64,000 bases of DNA, from the NCBI GenBank assembly GCA_028751875.1, contig CM054135.1, positions 3,684,448 to 3,748,447 of the forward strand. The letters run 5' to 3'. Made by a program: the position numbers and the translations under genes. The stretch comes from Rapana venosa (lineage: Eukaryota; Mollusca; Gastropoda; Neogastropoda; Muricidae). Below are positions 32,881 through 43,908 of this stretch, piece after piece (position 1 is the first letter of the stretch; each line of letters opens with the position of its first letter). The notes beneath the pieces were generated by a model. It saw only the letters and a program-made list of their open reading frames with translations. It ran no database searches and was not told where the DNA came from.

Positions 32881-33720
32881 TGTATCCTTTCTTCACTGGA
32901 ACATTTGTGGTTTGTCTTCTAAAATGAATGACCCAGATTTTGTACAATTTATTTCTTCTTTTGATTTTGTGTGTCTTGTTGAAACCTTTATGGAAAAGTT
33001 TCAGTCAAGTTTGTTAAAAGATTATGAAATATTTGTAAAGCCTGCAATAAAATTGTGAAGACAAGGAAGATATTCAGGGGGAATAATTTGCCTTGTCCGC
33101 AAATCTTTAGTGGGTTTTGTGCAAGAACTGAAATGTGACAGTTATAACTCTTTGTCGTTTTTGATAAACAAAACTTTTGGGGTGGGTTGTAAAGATGGTG
33201 TTCTTTTGTGTTGTTGTATACCTCTTGAAATGCACCCTATTACTGTATGTATGGATACGACAATGGGATTGATATTTTAAAACAATGTCTTATGGATATG
33301 CTTCTTTCTTTCTGGGATGTTGATGTTTTGATATGTGGCGATATAAATGCCAGGAGTGCAGAAACTTTGTCCAGAAATTATGGATGATGATGAACTTCAC
33401 GGTTGGCAAAAACAAGAATCTCACAGCAGTATTCAAAGATATTCTGAAGATAAGACATTAAATCTATATGGGAAAAAGCTGTCAAGCCTGTGTACTGTAT
33501 TTGGTCTGTTTATTTTGAATGGGGTATGTAATGGTGATCATCATGGTCATTTTACATACATTTCTGATGTCAGAAATAGTGTTAATGACTACTTTTTAGC
33601 AACTGTTAATTTATTTGAGGCTATTATGGATAAATCATCTCTTCATGTATTAGACAGAATTGAATCGGATCATTTGCTACTCTTAATGTGTTTTGAAAAA
33701 CAAAGTAATTGGAAATCCAG
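32880..33720 (+). pseudogene. Family T APE endonuclease, copy 2
   Basis: LHWNICGLSSKMNDPDF starts the domain, then FDFVCLVETFM (metal-binding Glu) and GRYSGGIICLV. After frameshifts come a CGDINAR-like block (33335), FILNGVCNGDHHGHFTY and LDRIESDHLLLL, the closing SDH. This is more complete than copy 1, which lacks the last third. Confidence 0.8.
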
Positions 33721-34047
33721 TTAAAATGATCTAGATATAGTTAGAACTCAGTTTATTAATAAATATGTTTGGAAACAAGAATATGAACAACGATTTTGTA
33801 CTTCTTTGAATTCAAATGATGTGCAGGCACGTCTGTATAGTGTGGAAGTTCTCATAGATGTTGATGTTAATTCAGCTCTGGTTAGGTTTAATGATATTAT
33901 TAAAGAACATGCTCAATGTATACTGAAAAGAATTCCTGTTTTAAAAGTAAATAAGCCAAGAAGATGGTTTGATCATGAATACAAAACAACAAAGCGTAAA
34001 GTGCGGAAACAATTGAGAAGATTTAGAAAAACTCAACAGAATGATGA

Positions 34048-34526
34048 TGATCATCAATGCCTTTGTGCCTTATTGGCACGTAGGGCAACAACAAATGTTC
34101 TCCACTCCTGTCTGTCCTGGGCCAGCTTCCAAATGGTTCTCCAGGTATGTTGGAAGGTCTTCAGCTCTGTTTCGACAGTCCGAAGCCAAGTATTCTTGGG
34201 TCGTTCTCGTTTGCGTTTTCCCTCTGGTGTCCAGTGGAGGGCTGTTCGGGCGATGTTTCCCTATCCATCCCCATCACCTATGCATGATGATGGTGTCCAT
34301 GCTTTCCTGGTTGCAACGGGCAATAAGTTCTTGGTTGGAGATGGTCTCAGGCCAGAAGATGCGCAAGATTCTTCTGAGATTCTTCGTGTTGAATGTGGAT
34401 AGTTTGTCGAGGTCACTCTCAGTCATCCTCCAGCACTCCGAGCCGTACAAAAGGGTGGAAAGTACACAGCTCTGGTATAGTCTTAGTTTGGTCCTGGTGC
34501 TGTACTGGAACGATTTCCACACATTG
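34048..34526 (-). mobile_element. RTE-like LINE 3' fragment with 14-bp target-site duplication
   Basis: Minus-strand C-terminal coding: RLYQSCVLSTLLYGSECW, NLRRILRIFWPE, then across a frameshift a TWRTIWKLAQDRQEWR block. The duplication CAACAGAATGATGA occurs at 34034-34047 and 34527-34540. It splits the basic linker of family T copy 2. The plus-strand open frame across this and the next insertion is antisense and not a gene. Confidence 0.88.
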
Positions 34527-34572
34527 CAACAGAATGATGACAGGGTTAATTATTGTATTGCACTACAGGAAT

Positions 34573-35055
34573 ATTCTTCTTCTTCAAGTGTCCGTCTGGT
34601 CCTGCAGACATCGACGATCATGGCTCTCCATTCTTCCCTGTTCTCGGTCCCTCTCATGAGCTCATTGTTGGTGCCCTCTTTATTTGTTGCGAATTTGTTT
34701 AAGCTGTCTGTGAATTTTGTGCGTTGTCTTCCTCTGCTCTTGTTTCCACAGATTTTGCCACTCCATAACAGTTTCTCTAGTCCGTCATCCCTGATTATAT
34801 GGCCGAAAAATTTGAGCTGTCTTTCTCTGATGGTGTTGAGAAGGGATCTCTTGTACCCAGCCATTTCCATTACTTCTGCATTTGTTTTGCTTTTTGTCCA
34901 TGAGACTTTCATGATTCTCCGGATGAACCACATTTCCACTGCTTCTAGTCGCTGTTCTGTGTCCTTGGCTAGGGTCCAGCACTCACATCCGTACAGAAGA
35001 ATGGACCATACGTAGGCTCTCAAAACATGGATCTTTGTCTTGAGGCTTATCTTAC
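34573..35055 (-). mobile_element. RTE-like LINE 3' fragment, nearly identical to the copy at 57336
   Basis: Minus strand 35023-34550 is open for 157 codons: LRAYVWSILLYGCECWTL, MKVSWTKSKTNAEVMEMAGY, LLNTIRERQLKFFGHIIRD, GRQRTKF. It ends in GAA repeats next to host sequence GGAATAT. A short GGAATAT also follows the far end, but a duplication is not certain. Over about 370 bases it differs from the plus-strand copy at 57336-57700 at only about six to eight positions. Confidence 0.88.
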
Positions 35056-36018
35056 TGTTGGGAATATCTTACGGGAATATAAGAATCTAAAGAAAAAGAA
35101 AGAAAAAGACTACAATAGTGCCTTATATACTGAACTCTTAAATTCTGTAAATGATGAACAGTTATTTGGGGGATCATTACGTAAAATACCTAATAGTAAG
35201 TCACAGCCTCAGAATGACATTTCTATCTCTGATTGGTATCAACATTTTAAAAGTGTGCTAGAAAAAGATGTTGAAGAAAATAATATACAGAGTGATGATT
35301 TAACAGAGGAAGGTAATGAGGTGTTAAATAGGCCAATTTTCACAGAAGAAGTGTTACTAGCTATTAGAAAATTAAAAAACAATAAATCTGCAGGCCCTGA
35401 TGAACGTATTGGAGAATTTTTAAGATCTCAAATGGAGCCATTGTTCAGTTTTTAGTTAAGCTATTCAACTATTTATTTGACACTGGTATTTATCCCGAAA
35501 GTTGGAAAGGGTCTGTTATTTTGCCATTATTTAAAAAGGGGGGGGGGGGTGTTAATAATGTCAACAACTATAAAGGAATATCATTATGTAACATTAGTGG
35601 TAAACTTAATAGCTTTGTCATTAACAAAAAATTGCAAGAATGGAAAAATCAAAATGATATTACTGGAGAACACCAAGCTAGGTTCAAGAAAGGTTATAGT
35701 ACGGAAGATCATGTGTTTACTTTGTTAGCTGCAATCCAAAAACAATTCACAAATAATTAAAAATTATATGTAGCCTTTATTGATTTTGAAAAGGAGTTTG
35801 ATTCTGTTTCTAGAAAATTATTATGTCCTATTTTGTTAAACAATGGAATTACAGGTAAATTATGTCGTTGTTTAAAAAGCATGTACCAAGAAGTAAAGGC
35901 AAGAATAAGATGGGGAACAATTTTTTCAGAAGTTTTAAACTGCACCCATGGAGTAAAACAGGGGGATGTTTGTAGTCCAGTATTGTGTTCATTGTTTATT
36001 AATGAGTTAGCTCTAGAA

Positions 36019-37484
36019 TGTCCATCTCTTCATGATAGTGGCGCTCTCTGTAAGGACTGACCCCTCTTTGTCTTCAATAACGGAGGTCTCTGGACCAGCA
36101 AAGAGTGGCCTGAACAGTGGACCCAATCCATCATAGTTCCACTTCCAAAGAAGGGAGACCTGAAGAAGTGCCAAAATTACAGAACAATCAGTCTGATAAG
36201 CCATCCAAGCAAAGTTATGCTATGCATTGCCTTGAACAGACTGAAACCACAAGCAGAAGAAATCCTATCAGAAGAACAGGCAGGATTCAGACCAGGTCGA
36301 AGCACTGTCGAGCAGATCTTCAACATCAGAATGCTCATAGAGAAACATCTCCAACATCAACTACAGCTCTACAACAACTTCATTGACTTCAAGAAGGCCT
36401 TCGACCGAGTGAGGCAAGAAGCTCTGTGGCAAGTCATGAGAGACTATAACTTCGACGAGGACCTGATTCAAGTCATCCAGGCGCTGTATGACAGCTCCCA
36501 CAGTGCAGTCCTCATGGGTGGAGAAATCGGGGAGTTCTTCCGGACTTCAGTTGGAGTTCGACAAGGCTGCCCGCTATCCCCCGTTCTTTTCAACGTGTTC
36601 CTGGACAACATCATGCAGGAGGCCCTCCTTGACTTCAAGACCACAATCACAATAGGAGGAAGGCCAGTCTGCAATCTTCGATTCGCAGACGATATTGATC
36701 TCATGGGCCGCAGTGAAGAAGAACTCCAGGATCTCACCACCAGACTGGAAACATTAGCCAATGCCCATGGTATGGAGATCAGCACGGAAAAGAGCAAGAT
36801 CGTAGTGAATAGTACTACACCAACCACTCCAACCAGCATCAAGATGAGTGGCGAGACACTAGAAGAGGTAGAAGCTTTCAAGTACCTTGGAGCAGTCATC
36901 ACCAAAGAAGGTACAAGCACACAAGAGGTGAAGATCAGACTTGCTGTGGCACTCTCCTCCATGACTAAGCTGGCGAAAGTGTGGAGAAACCATAACATCA
37001 GAACCCACACTAAGGTCAGACTCTACAAGGCACTCATCACATCCATTGCCTTGTACAGCTGTGAAGCATGGACACTTACTACCGATCTAGAACGTCGAAT
37101 TCAAGCCTTTGAGATGAAGTGCCTCAGGTGGATCCTGAACATCACCTACCGTAAAACCAATGACTACGTTTGGCAGCAGATCGAGGCACTGGCTGGCAAA
37201 CAAGAACCATTGCTAGATACAGTCAAACGGAGGAAACTGAAATGGTTTGGCCACACAACAAGGCATAACAGCCTGTCAAAGACAGTCCTGCAGGGAATGG
37301 TGGAAGGAGCAAGGAGGCAGGGACGACCACGCAAAAGCTGGATATCCAACATCAAGGAGTGAACCGGCCTCACTGTACCAAACCTCCTGAAAGCAGCCCA
37401 GGACAGAACCATTTGGCGGTCCACTTGCAGCGTCCATGCGGGTACCCCAACGGTCGTCCCGACCAAGGGATGAGTGAGTGAGTG
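36019..37484 (+). mobile_element. RTE-like LINE, young, with perfect 10-bp target-site duplication
   Basis: AGCTCTAGAA flanks it at 36009-36018 and 37485-37494. The frame is open from 36061 to a single TGA at 37360-37362 (434 codons) that replaces the Trp of a KEWTGL block and then stays open to about 37470. RT motifs are intact: EEQAGFRPGRST, FIDFKKAFDRV, GVRQGCPLSPVLFNVF, FADDIDLM. The C-terminal RRKLKWFGH and GRPRKSW blocks are present. The tail is TGAG repeats. The endonuclease is lost by 5' truncation. Confidence 0.92.
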
Positions 37485-38084
37485 AGCTCTAGAAATCATC
37501 CAGAATGGTAAACATTGTGTGATTTTTTATCTGATTGAATTATTTATGTTATTATTTGCTGACGATATTATTTTACTATCAACAACAGTGACTGGTTTAC
37601 AAAGACAACTTGATAACTTGTGTGCGGCTGCATCTAGGTTAGAGTTAAAGATAGATATGTGTAAACAAATATAGTTGTTTTTCGTAACGGTGGGTATGTA
37701 GCACGACAGGAAAAAAGGATATATGGCAATGTAAAGGTGGAAGTAGTGAATGTATATAAATACCTTGGTCTATGGTTTTCAACTAAACTTAGTTTTAGCC
37801 TTGCATGTCAAGACCTAGTAAGCAGAGCTAAGAAAGCAGTTTTTGCAATTTTTCGTGTGCTGTATAAATTGGACTGCTGTAATTTTTCTCTTTTTGTAAA
37901 TTATTTGGTACTCAGGTACAGCCAATAATGTTGTATGGTGCTAAAATCTGGGCTTTTGAAAAAAGCCATAAGGTTGAAAATGTACGCTTATATGCTATGA
38001 AACGTTTTTTGGAATGTAGACCTTCGAGCGCCCAATGACCTTGTATATGGACAGCTTCGGAGATTTCCCATATAATATATTATC

Positions 38085-38141
38085 TAATACATTTTACGTA
38101 TGAGTTAATATATTATATTAACTCATACGTAAAATGTATTA
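38085..38141. repeat. Perfect 28-bp inverted repeat with 1-base loop
   Basis: The arms at 38085-38112 and 38114-38141 are exact reverse complements (TAATACATTTTACGTATGAG... against its complement). It lies inside the RT C-terminal region of family T copy 2, where the normal element has no such palindrome, so it arose locally. Confidence 0.9.
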
Positions 38142-38933
38142 AATACTGATGAACATTGACTCGTATGGATGAATGTAGAATCCCTTTAAAAGCATATATT
38201 ATAGAGTTTTGTATAATTTAGACAGAAATGGTAAGAAAACTTGCCTTACGAGTGTTCGTGAGTGCTTAAGTTCATATGGATTTTCTTTGTATAGGACAAT
38301 CAAGGGGTACAGTGTATCTCACTCTTCTTAAAAAGTTTTAAACAAAGGCTTATAGATTGCAGATGGCAAAATTGGCATGAAGATATGTAGAACAGTGACA
38401 GATTTTCTCAATACTGTTTAAAACATCTTGTTTCAAAGAAATGTACATTGATATTAAAATAAATCGTTATGTTAAAAGGGCTCTTACTAAATTTAGGTTT
38501 GGCGTTTCAGATATTGCATGTCACCGAAATAGATACCAGAACAGAACTGAAGATGAACTGAAATGCCGTTTATGTCATAGTGCAATAGAAGACGAAATTT
38601 GTTTTCTTGTTTTGTTGTCCAGACTTACACATCTTAGGATGCAGCTCATTAGACCAAAATATTATAATGAGCCTTGTAACTTTAGGGTAAATGTTCTTCT
38701 GTTGACGAAACATGAGACAACTTAAACAAATCTTGCCATGCATGTTTATGATGCATTGAAAAGGGTAATTACTGTGCTATAACATTAGAAATTCATACTT
38801 ATTTGTTGCAGCTTTAGGTTGACTGGATAGCTGGGAAATATATTGTGGTTCTTGTTGTTCATGATGATGTGTAACTCCCTTCAAAAAGGGGCCATGGCGT
38901 AAAATCTGAATAAACTATTCGCATTGGCATTGG

Positions 38934-38937
<4 letters not shown>

Positions 38938-39022
<85 letters not shown>
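38938..39022. repeat. (TC)n at 3' end of family T copy 2
   Basis: TC tract beginning directly after the GGCATT tail. Confidence 0.97.
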
Positions 39023-39135
39023 TGTCGTAGTTGGGGTTCTGTTTTTGTGATTTTTAGTCTTTAATCAGGGCAAAGGCCTGATCAAAAAAAAGTATATGTA
39101 TACTTTGTTATCCTTGGAAAATAAAGTTCATTCTG

Positions 39136-39137
<2 letters not shown>
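39023..39137 (+). repeat. Solo LINE-type 3' end between two (TC)n tracts
   Basis: About 100 bases with an ATCAGGGCAAAGGCCTGATC hairpin and a GGAAAATAAAGTTCATTC terminus, flanked by TC on both sides. Its layout (hairpin, A-rich, AATAAA, CATT, TC) matches the 3' ends at 38860-38937 and 55290-55378, but the sequence differs. Confidence 0.6.
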
Positions 39138-39201
<64 letters not shown>

Positions 39202-39230
39202 TCTCTTCTCTCTCTCTCTCTCTCTCTCTC
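39138..39230. repeat. (TC)n microsatellite
   Basis: TC tract with TTCTC interruptions, at the left boundary of the inverted family L copy. Confidence 0.97.
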
Positions 39231-40711
39231 TTCAAGTCTGTGTACATGTAACATTCAAGAGAAAGTGAGCTTCATTTTCAACTTTTGTTTTACAAAAAGG
39301 ACACTGTTTGTTTCGAGCATTCTCACTATATCTGTATATATTATTATTAAGGGGTAAAACCTTAAATATTGCTTGTGTAATTGCTACTCCAAAGCAGTAG
39401 ACATCAACAGAGCTTATATATTGCTCTTTTACAAAAATACTTTAAAATGATCTATAACTGTCATTCTATTTATCTCTCATAGTCCCGTCCCATTCTTGAT
39501 TGAACATATCCACTAATCTTTGTTTAAACATTCCTATAAAAGCTTTTATATCCCCAACACTTTGTTGCATCCAAACAATGTTAAAACCTGTTTCACACAA
39601 AATGTCTCTTTTTTTAAATCCAGTAAAATCTCTACCATTTCCATCTAACTGTAATTGCATGCAGTAGGCATTATATTGTATTCTATTTTTATCCAATTGC
39701 AATAGTTTTAACCAGTACCTAATGGTACTTGCACAAGAGTTGACATAGAGTGGATATCTACCTAAATCACCGCATACCATCTTATTAGAAGTTCTCACAG
39801 GTACTCCTAAAAATCTTTGACATGCCATCAGATGAATTTTCACGATATGTTCTAGTCTGTTTGTATCCCATATTTCTGATGAATACAATAAAATTGGTCG
39901 AATCTTAGTATAAAAAGTCTTTAAAAAAAATGAACGTTCATCTCTTTATACCTCTGAAAGACTTTGTCTAACTTAACCACTGCCTTCCTTCTTTTATTGA
40001 CTAAATGTTCTGTACCCAACTTACAACTAATCTTTGTTGTAAAACTTAACCCTAAATAACACTACTGATTCAGGACTTCTAACTTAATACCATTGTAATA
40101 CCATTGTTCCTGTTTTGAAAGAAACCCGTTTTCTAAAGACCATCACCTTAGTTTTATTGATGTTAAAACTCAAATGTAGATCATTACAGCAATCTTTTAA
40201 ATTGTTTCATTGATGTTGCAAGCCTCCCCGGTTGTTGAAAATAATGCAACATTGTCTGAAAACAGGAGAATAAAGATGTCCATAATTGAGGAACGTTTTT
40301 AAGCAAGTGCATCAACATACCATTGCCTGATCTGCTCAAAGCAACAAATGATGAGTACAAGCACAGTTTGTCTAGATATATTGTTCATTCTATTAGAGAA
40401 AAGGAAGACAATGCTACTTCAAACTGTATATTGAAAAACTGTTACAATTCATATGGACTGATATGCATGATTTCTACAATTTTCCTTAGACATCATCTTC
40501 TTTTTCTGATTTGGTTATGCTTGATATAAGGGTCATGATAATGAATGAGAACAGTTTGGGTTTTTTACATTAATGAGTTATAAATCTTTACTTTTTGTGT
40601 ATTTGCTTTTCCAATGATATGAATGAACCTATTGCCCCATCCCAAGCCCAAGAAATGTATTGTGGCCCAGGGCCAATATACATTAAGCCATTTCAGAGTT
40701 CAGAGTACAGT

Positions 40712-40713
<2 letters not shown>
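39231..40713 (+). mobile_element. Family L LINE, 5'-inverted copy flanked by (TC)n
   Basis: The left part (39231-40300) is antisense: minus-strand reading gives a DIFILLFSDNVALFS motif C relative, ILLYSSEIWDTNRLEHIVK, GDLGRYPLYVN, and finally CPFCKTKVENEAHFLL at 39230. The right part (40300-40713) is sense: IPLPDLLKATNDEYKHSLSR, stop, then the family 3' UTR with its GGCC hairpin and CATTTCAGAGTTCAGAG terminus. TC tracts flank both ends. This is the structure expected of twin-primed insertion. Confidence 0.8.
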
Positions 40714-40773
<60 letters not shown>

Positions 40774-40797
40774 CTCTGTCTCTCTCTCTCTCACTCT
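40714..40797. repeat. (TC)n microsatellite
   Basis: TC tract lying between the 3' end of one family L copy and the 5'-truncated start of the next. Confidence 0.97.
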
Positions 40798-42605
40798 CTA
40801 TTCCATTACATAAAAAGGGAGATGTTGAAAATGTAGATAATTACAGAGGAGTGTCTCTTTTAAACATTGTTTCTAAATGTTATACAACAGTTTTGAATAC
40901 AGGGCTGTACACTTGGTTACAAAATAACAATATTATTTCAGAGTGTTAATCAGATTTCCGAAAAAAAGTTTTCTTCTGTTGATCAAATATTTACTTTACA
41001 TGCTACAATTCAAAATTGTATGAGCAAGGAGGGTAGAAAACTTTGTAGATTTTAGGAAGGCATTTGATTCAGTTTGTCGTGATAAACATTTGCACTGTCT
41101 TAAAACCAGGGTGTGCATGGTAGATTTTTGCTTCACTAAGGGCCATGTATATGTCATTGTTGTCATGCGTCCGCGTAAACTCTGAATTAACTGACATGTT
41201 TGAAACACCACTTGGAGTCAGACAGGGATGTGTTCTGAGTCCTACATTGTTTCCGATTTTCATAAATCAGTTAACAAATCACATGAATGTTAAAGGTAAA
41301 CACGGGGTTCAAATGATGCCTGATGCTATGGAGTTATTCATTTTACTATTTGCAGATGATGAAGCATTAATGTCGGCTACTCCAAGTGGACATCAAAACC
41401 AATTAGATGTGTTAAAGAACTGTTGTGATGATATGAAGTAATGTGTAAATAGTGACAAAATTAAGGTAATGGTATTTAGAAAGGGTAGATTTTAGGGAGA
41501 AGTGAAAAATGTTTTTTTGATGGTAAGAGGTTAGAAGTGGTGAACAGCTATTGATATCTAGGATTTAACTTTACAACCATGGTAAGTGCAAAAAAGTACA
41601 CTTCACTTAGCAGTTAAAGGGAAAAAAGCAGTAGTTCAGGTTAATAGAGTTTTTAAAAAATGTAAGGAAATGACAGCCGGTACCTTCTTTAAGATTTTTT
41701 ATACTAAGATTCAACCGATATTGATATACTCAGCTGAGGTATGGGGGCTTAACAGATTAGAGCATTTTAAAAAGGTATATATGGCTGCTTGTAATAGGTT
41801 TCTTGGTGTTCCAGTCAGAACACCAAACAAAATGGTATATGGGGAATTGGGCAGATATCCACTGTATGTGAATACATATATAGCATGCTTAAGATATTGT
41901 TTTAAACTATTGCAAATGAGTAAGGAGATGTTACCACACAAAGCATATGAAATTCTACTTGAACTTGACAAATCTGGTAAAGTCTGTTGGGCTTCAAAGC
42001 TTAGGAAGTTACTGTGTGTCACTGGATTTAATATAGTTTGGTTGCAACAAGGTGTTGGGGATATAAAACTATTTTTACATTATTTCAAACAAAGGCTTGT
42101 TGACATGGTCAGGTAAGAATGGGATGGGGCGGTTAGAAATTGCGATAGGTACACCATTCAAAACTATTTTTGGAAAAGAAAGTTATATTTTGGATATGGA
42201 TATGTATTGTTTTCCAGTTGCCTTCACACAATTAAGATTTGATGTACTTCCTCTAAACAATAATGTACATCGTTACAGTGAAATTGCACAAAATAAATGT
42301 GTCCATGTTGCGTTGAACAATTCAAAAATGAACATCATTTCATATTTAAATGTGTTGTCTATGAGGATCTACGCGCTAAATTTCTGAAAGAAGCAGCCAA
42401 GCTTCCGTTCCATGCACTAATCAAGGCTACAAATCCAACTCACAGGCACAGTTTATTCAGGTTCGTGTTCCATGCGATTAACAGAAGAAAAAACTTCATT
42501 TTGGAAACATTGATTTAAGTGTTATGTTGTTGTAATATAGCAAGAACGGCCATGAGCTATTATTTTTTATGTGATATGATGTGATGTGATGTGATGTGAT
42601 GTGTG
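40798..42605 (+). mobile_element. Family L LINE copy, RT to 3' end, with (GATGT)n tail
   Basis: Begins after TC with IPLHKKGDVENVDNYRGVSL. It continues with TPLGVRQGCVLSPTLF (motif B, 41200), LLFADDEALMSATPSG (motif C, 41345), RLEHFKKVYMAACNRFLGVP, YGELGRYPLYVNTY, VWLQQGVGD and a CPCCVEQFKNEHHFIFKC knuckle (42297). A LIKATNPTHRHSLFRF block closes the protein. The tail is GATGT/GTGAT repeats (42575-42605). Several frameshifts and stops are present. Confidence 0.85.
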
Positions 42606-42698
42606 TGTGTGTGGGGGGGCGGGGGGGGGGGGGGGGGCTTGAGTGTGTGGGCTTGAGTGTGTGGGCTTGTGCGTGTGTGTGTGTTTGGTTGAGTGTGT

Positions 42699-42741
<43 letters not shown>

Positions 42742-42765
42742 TGTGTGTGTGTGTGTGTGTGTGAT
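42600..42765. repeat. (TG)n microsatellite with poly-G run
   Basis: TG repeats interrupted by GGGCTTGAGTG units and a run of about 18 G near 42620. Confidence 0.95.
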
Positions 42766-43084
42766 GGCAGTTGAAGGAGCCTTATTCCTACAACAGTCGG
42801 AAGAAAATTTGTTTGCCTATTGTACATGACTGAGAGGACTGGGGGAGAATGATTGTTGTTTCTCAAGTGATGTCTTGCAGGGTTTTGATTCTCACCCCAT
42901 TTTCTCTCTATATGACTCTTGATATGACTTTTGATTCTTGGTCTATGTCAGCCTCTATTTAGTTTTTATTTTGGAATATGCATATTCAAGAGTATCCAGT
43001 TTTGAGTGCGCGCCAAGGTATTGTGCCAAAGTTCTATCAATGTTTACGAGAAATTATACTTCATTTTCTTTGCCTCTTTCATTT
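42766..43084. other. No gene recognised
   Basis: Intronic sequence without recognisable motifs. Confidence 0.6.
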
Positions 43085-43164
43085 TTGCCCCTCAAAATGT
43101 ATTGTGGCCCAAGGCCGATGTACATTTAACAATTTCAGTGTTCAGGGTTATCTCTCTTTCTCTC
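43085..43164 (+). mobile_element. Family L LINE solo 3' end
   Basis: TGTATTGTGGCCCAAGGCCG, then TGTACATTTAACAATTTCAG and TTCAGGGTTA match the 3' UTR at 40655-40713. It is followed by a short TCTCTCTTTCTCTCTC. Confidence 0.7.
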
Positions 43165-43225
43165 TCGTGCTTATTCTATTATCCTCAAAATAAAAGAAGA
43201 TTGACTGATTGATTGATTGAATCTT
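43165..43225 (+). repeat. Hairpin-type retroposon 3' end with (GATT)n tail
   Basis: GTGCTTATTCTATTATCCTC and AAAATAAAAGAAGATT match the 3' ends at 55330 and 6650. The tail is GATT repeats. Only the last 40-60 bases remain. Confidence 0.6.
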
Positions 43226-43685
43226 TAATGGGTAAAGAATTAGGCACAATAAAGGCCTTTTTACAATTTTGCCCCAAAAGAAAGCAAACTGGAACTAATT
43301 AAACACAAAAGAAAACAAAACCAGCAGAAAACATAAACAACTGACAAAAATGTGGAAACTTACCTTGAACAAATCAACAAAATTTAGAAAAACTGGGGTG
43401 GAGGGGGGGGGGGGGCAGGGGACCCATTAAACTGAATGCAACATTATCAGAACATCCCCCAAGTTACACACATACACACACACTCATGCTCACGCATAGC
43501 ATACAATGTACTCAGATCCCCCACTCACACACATTCATTCCTTCATTCAAGCATAATGCCAAGAATGAAAGCATGCTCATACAGTACAGCAATTGGAATG
43601 CCTTGATCTACACACAGGGGCAGGTGCGTACATAGTACATAGTGTGTACATATTACCTCTCCCTGCCCCCTCCCGCGCCCACGCG

Positions 43686-43690
<5 letters not shown>
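43226..43690. other. No gene recognised; A-rich with a poly-G run
   Basis: A-rich sequence with GGGGGGGG near 43400-43413 and scattered CA repeats. No coding signal seen. Confidence 0.6.
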
Positions 43691-43747
<57 letters not shown>

Positions 43748-43870
43748 GAAACGGACGCCTCCTTCCCCCCTCCCACCTCTCTCTCACACACACCCATATA
43801 CACACCATTCTTCCACTCTTCATACATAATCACACACACATACGCACGCACGCACGCACGCACGCGCGCC

Positions 43871-43904
<34 letters not shown>

Positions 43905-43908
43905 CACA
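43691..43908. repeat. (CA)n microsatellites
   Basis: Two CA tracts (43691-43744 and 43867-43908), the second next to CGCA units. Confidence 0.96.

Larger units (their letters stand above)
35130..38740 (+). pseudogene. Family T reverse transcriptase and C-terminal domain, copy 2
   Basis: Blocks: IRKLKNNKSAGPDE (35366), NNVNNYKGISLCNISGKL, HQARFKKGYS, AFIDFEKEFDSV (motif A, 35773), GVKQGDVCSPVL (motif B, 35950), then after the nested RTE LFADDIILLS (motif C, 37552-37581) and a VNVYKYLGLWF block (37746). The C-terminal part has CRLCHSAIEDEICF (38562), a CxxC-type knuckle. Stops (for example TAA at 35758) and a poly-G frameshift near 35540 make it inactive. Confidence 0.85.
30863..38937 (+). mobile_element. 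Family T LINE copy 2, near full length, split by three RTE insertions
   Basis: Flanked by (TC)n on both sides (30782-30862 and 38938-39022). It contains ORF1 (31111-31980), a spacer, endonuclease (32880-33720), linker (33806-34048, 34527-34572, 35056-35130), RT (35130-36018 and 37495-37930), a C-terminal zinc-type block (38441-38740) and a 3' UTR. Insertions occupy 34048-34526, 34573-35055 and 36019-37484. Removing them leaves about 5.7 kb. The 3' end is a CCCTTCAAAAAGGGG hairpin, AATAAA and repeated GGCATT units. Confidence 0.88.

Noticed and set aside
34041..35015. 324-codon plus-strand open frame
   Set aside because: It is antisense to two RTE fragments whose minus-strand proteins are clearly recognisable.
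36468..37010. 180-codon minus-strand open frame
   Set aside because: Antisense of the intact RTE reverse transcriptase.
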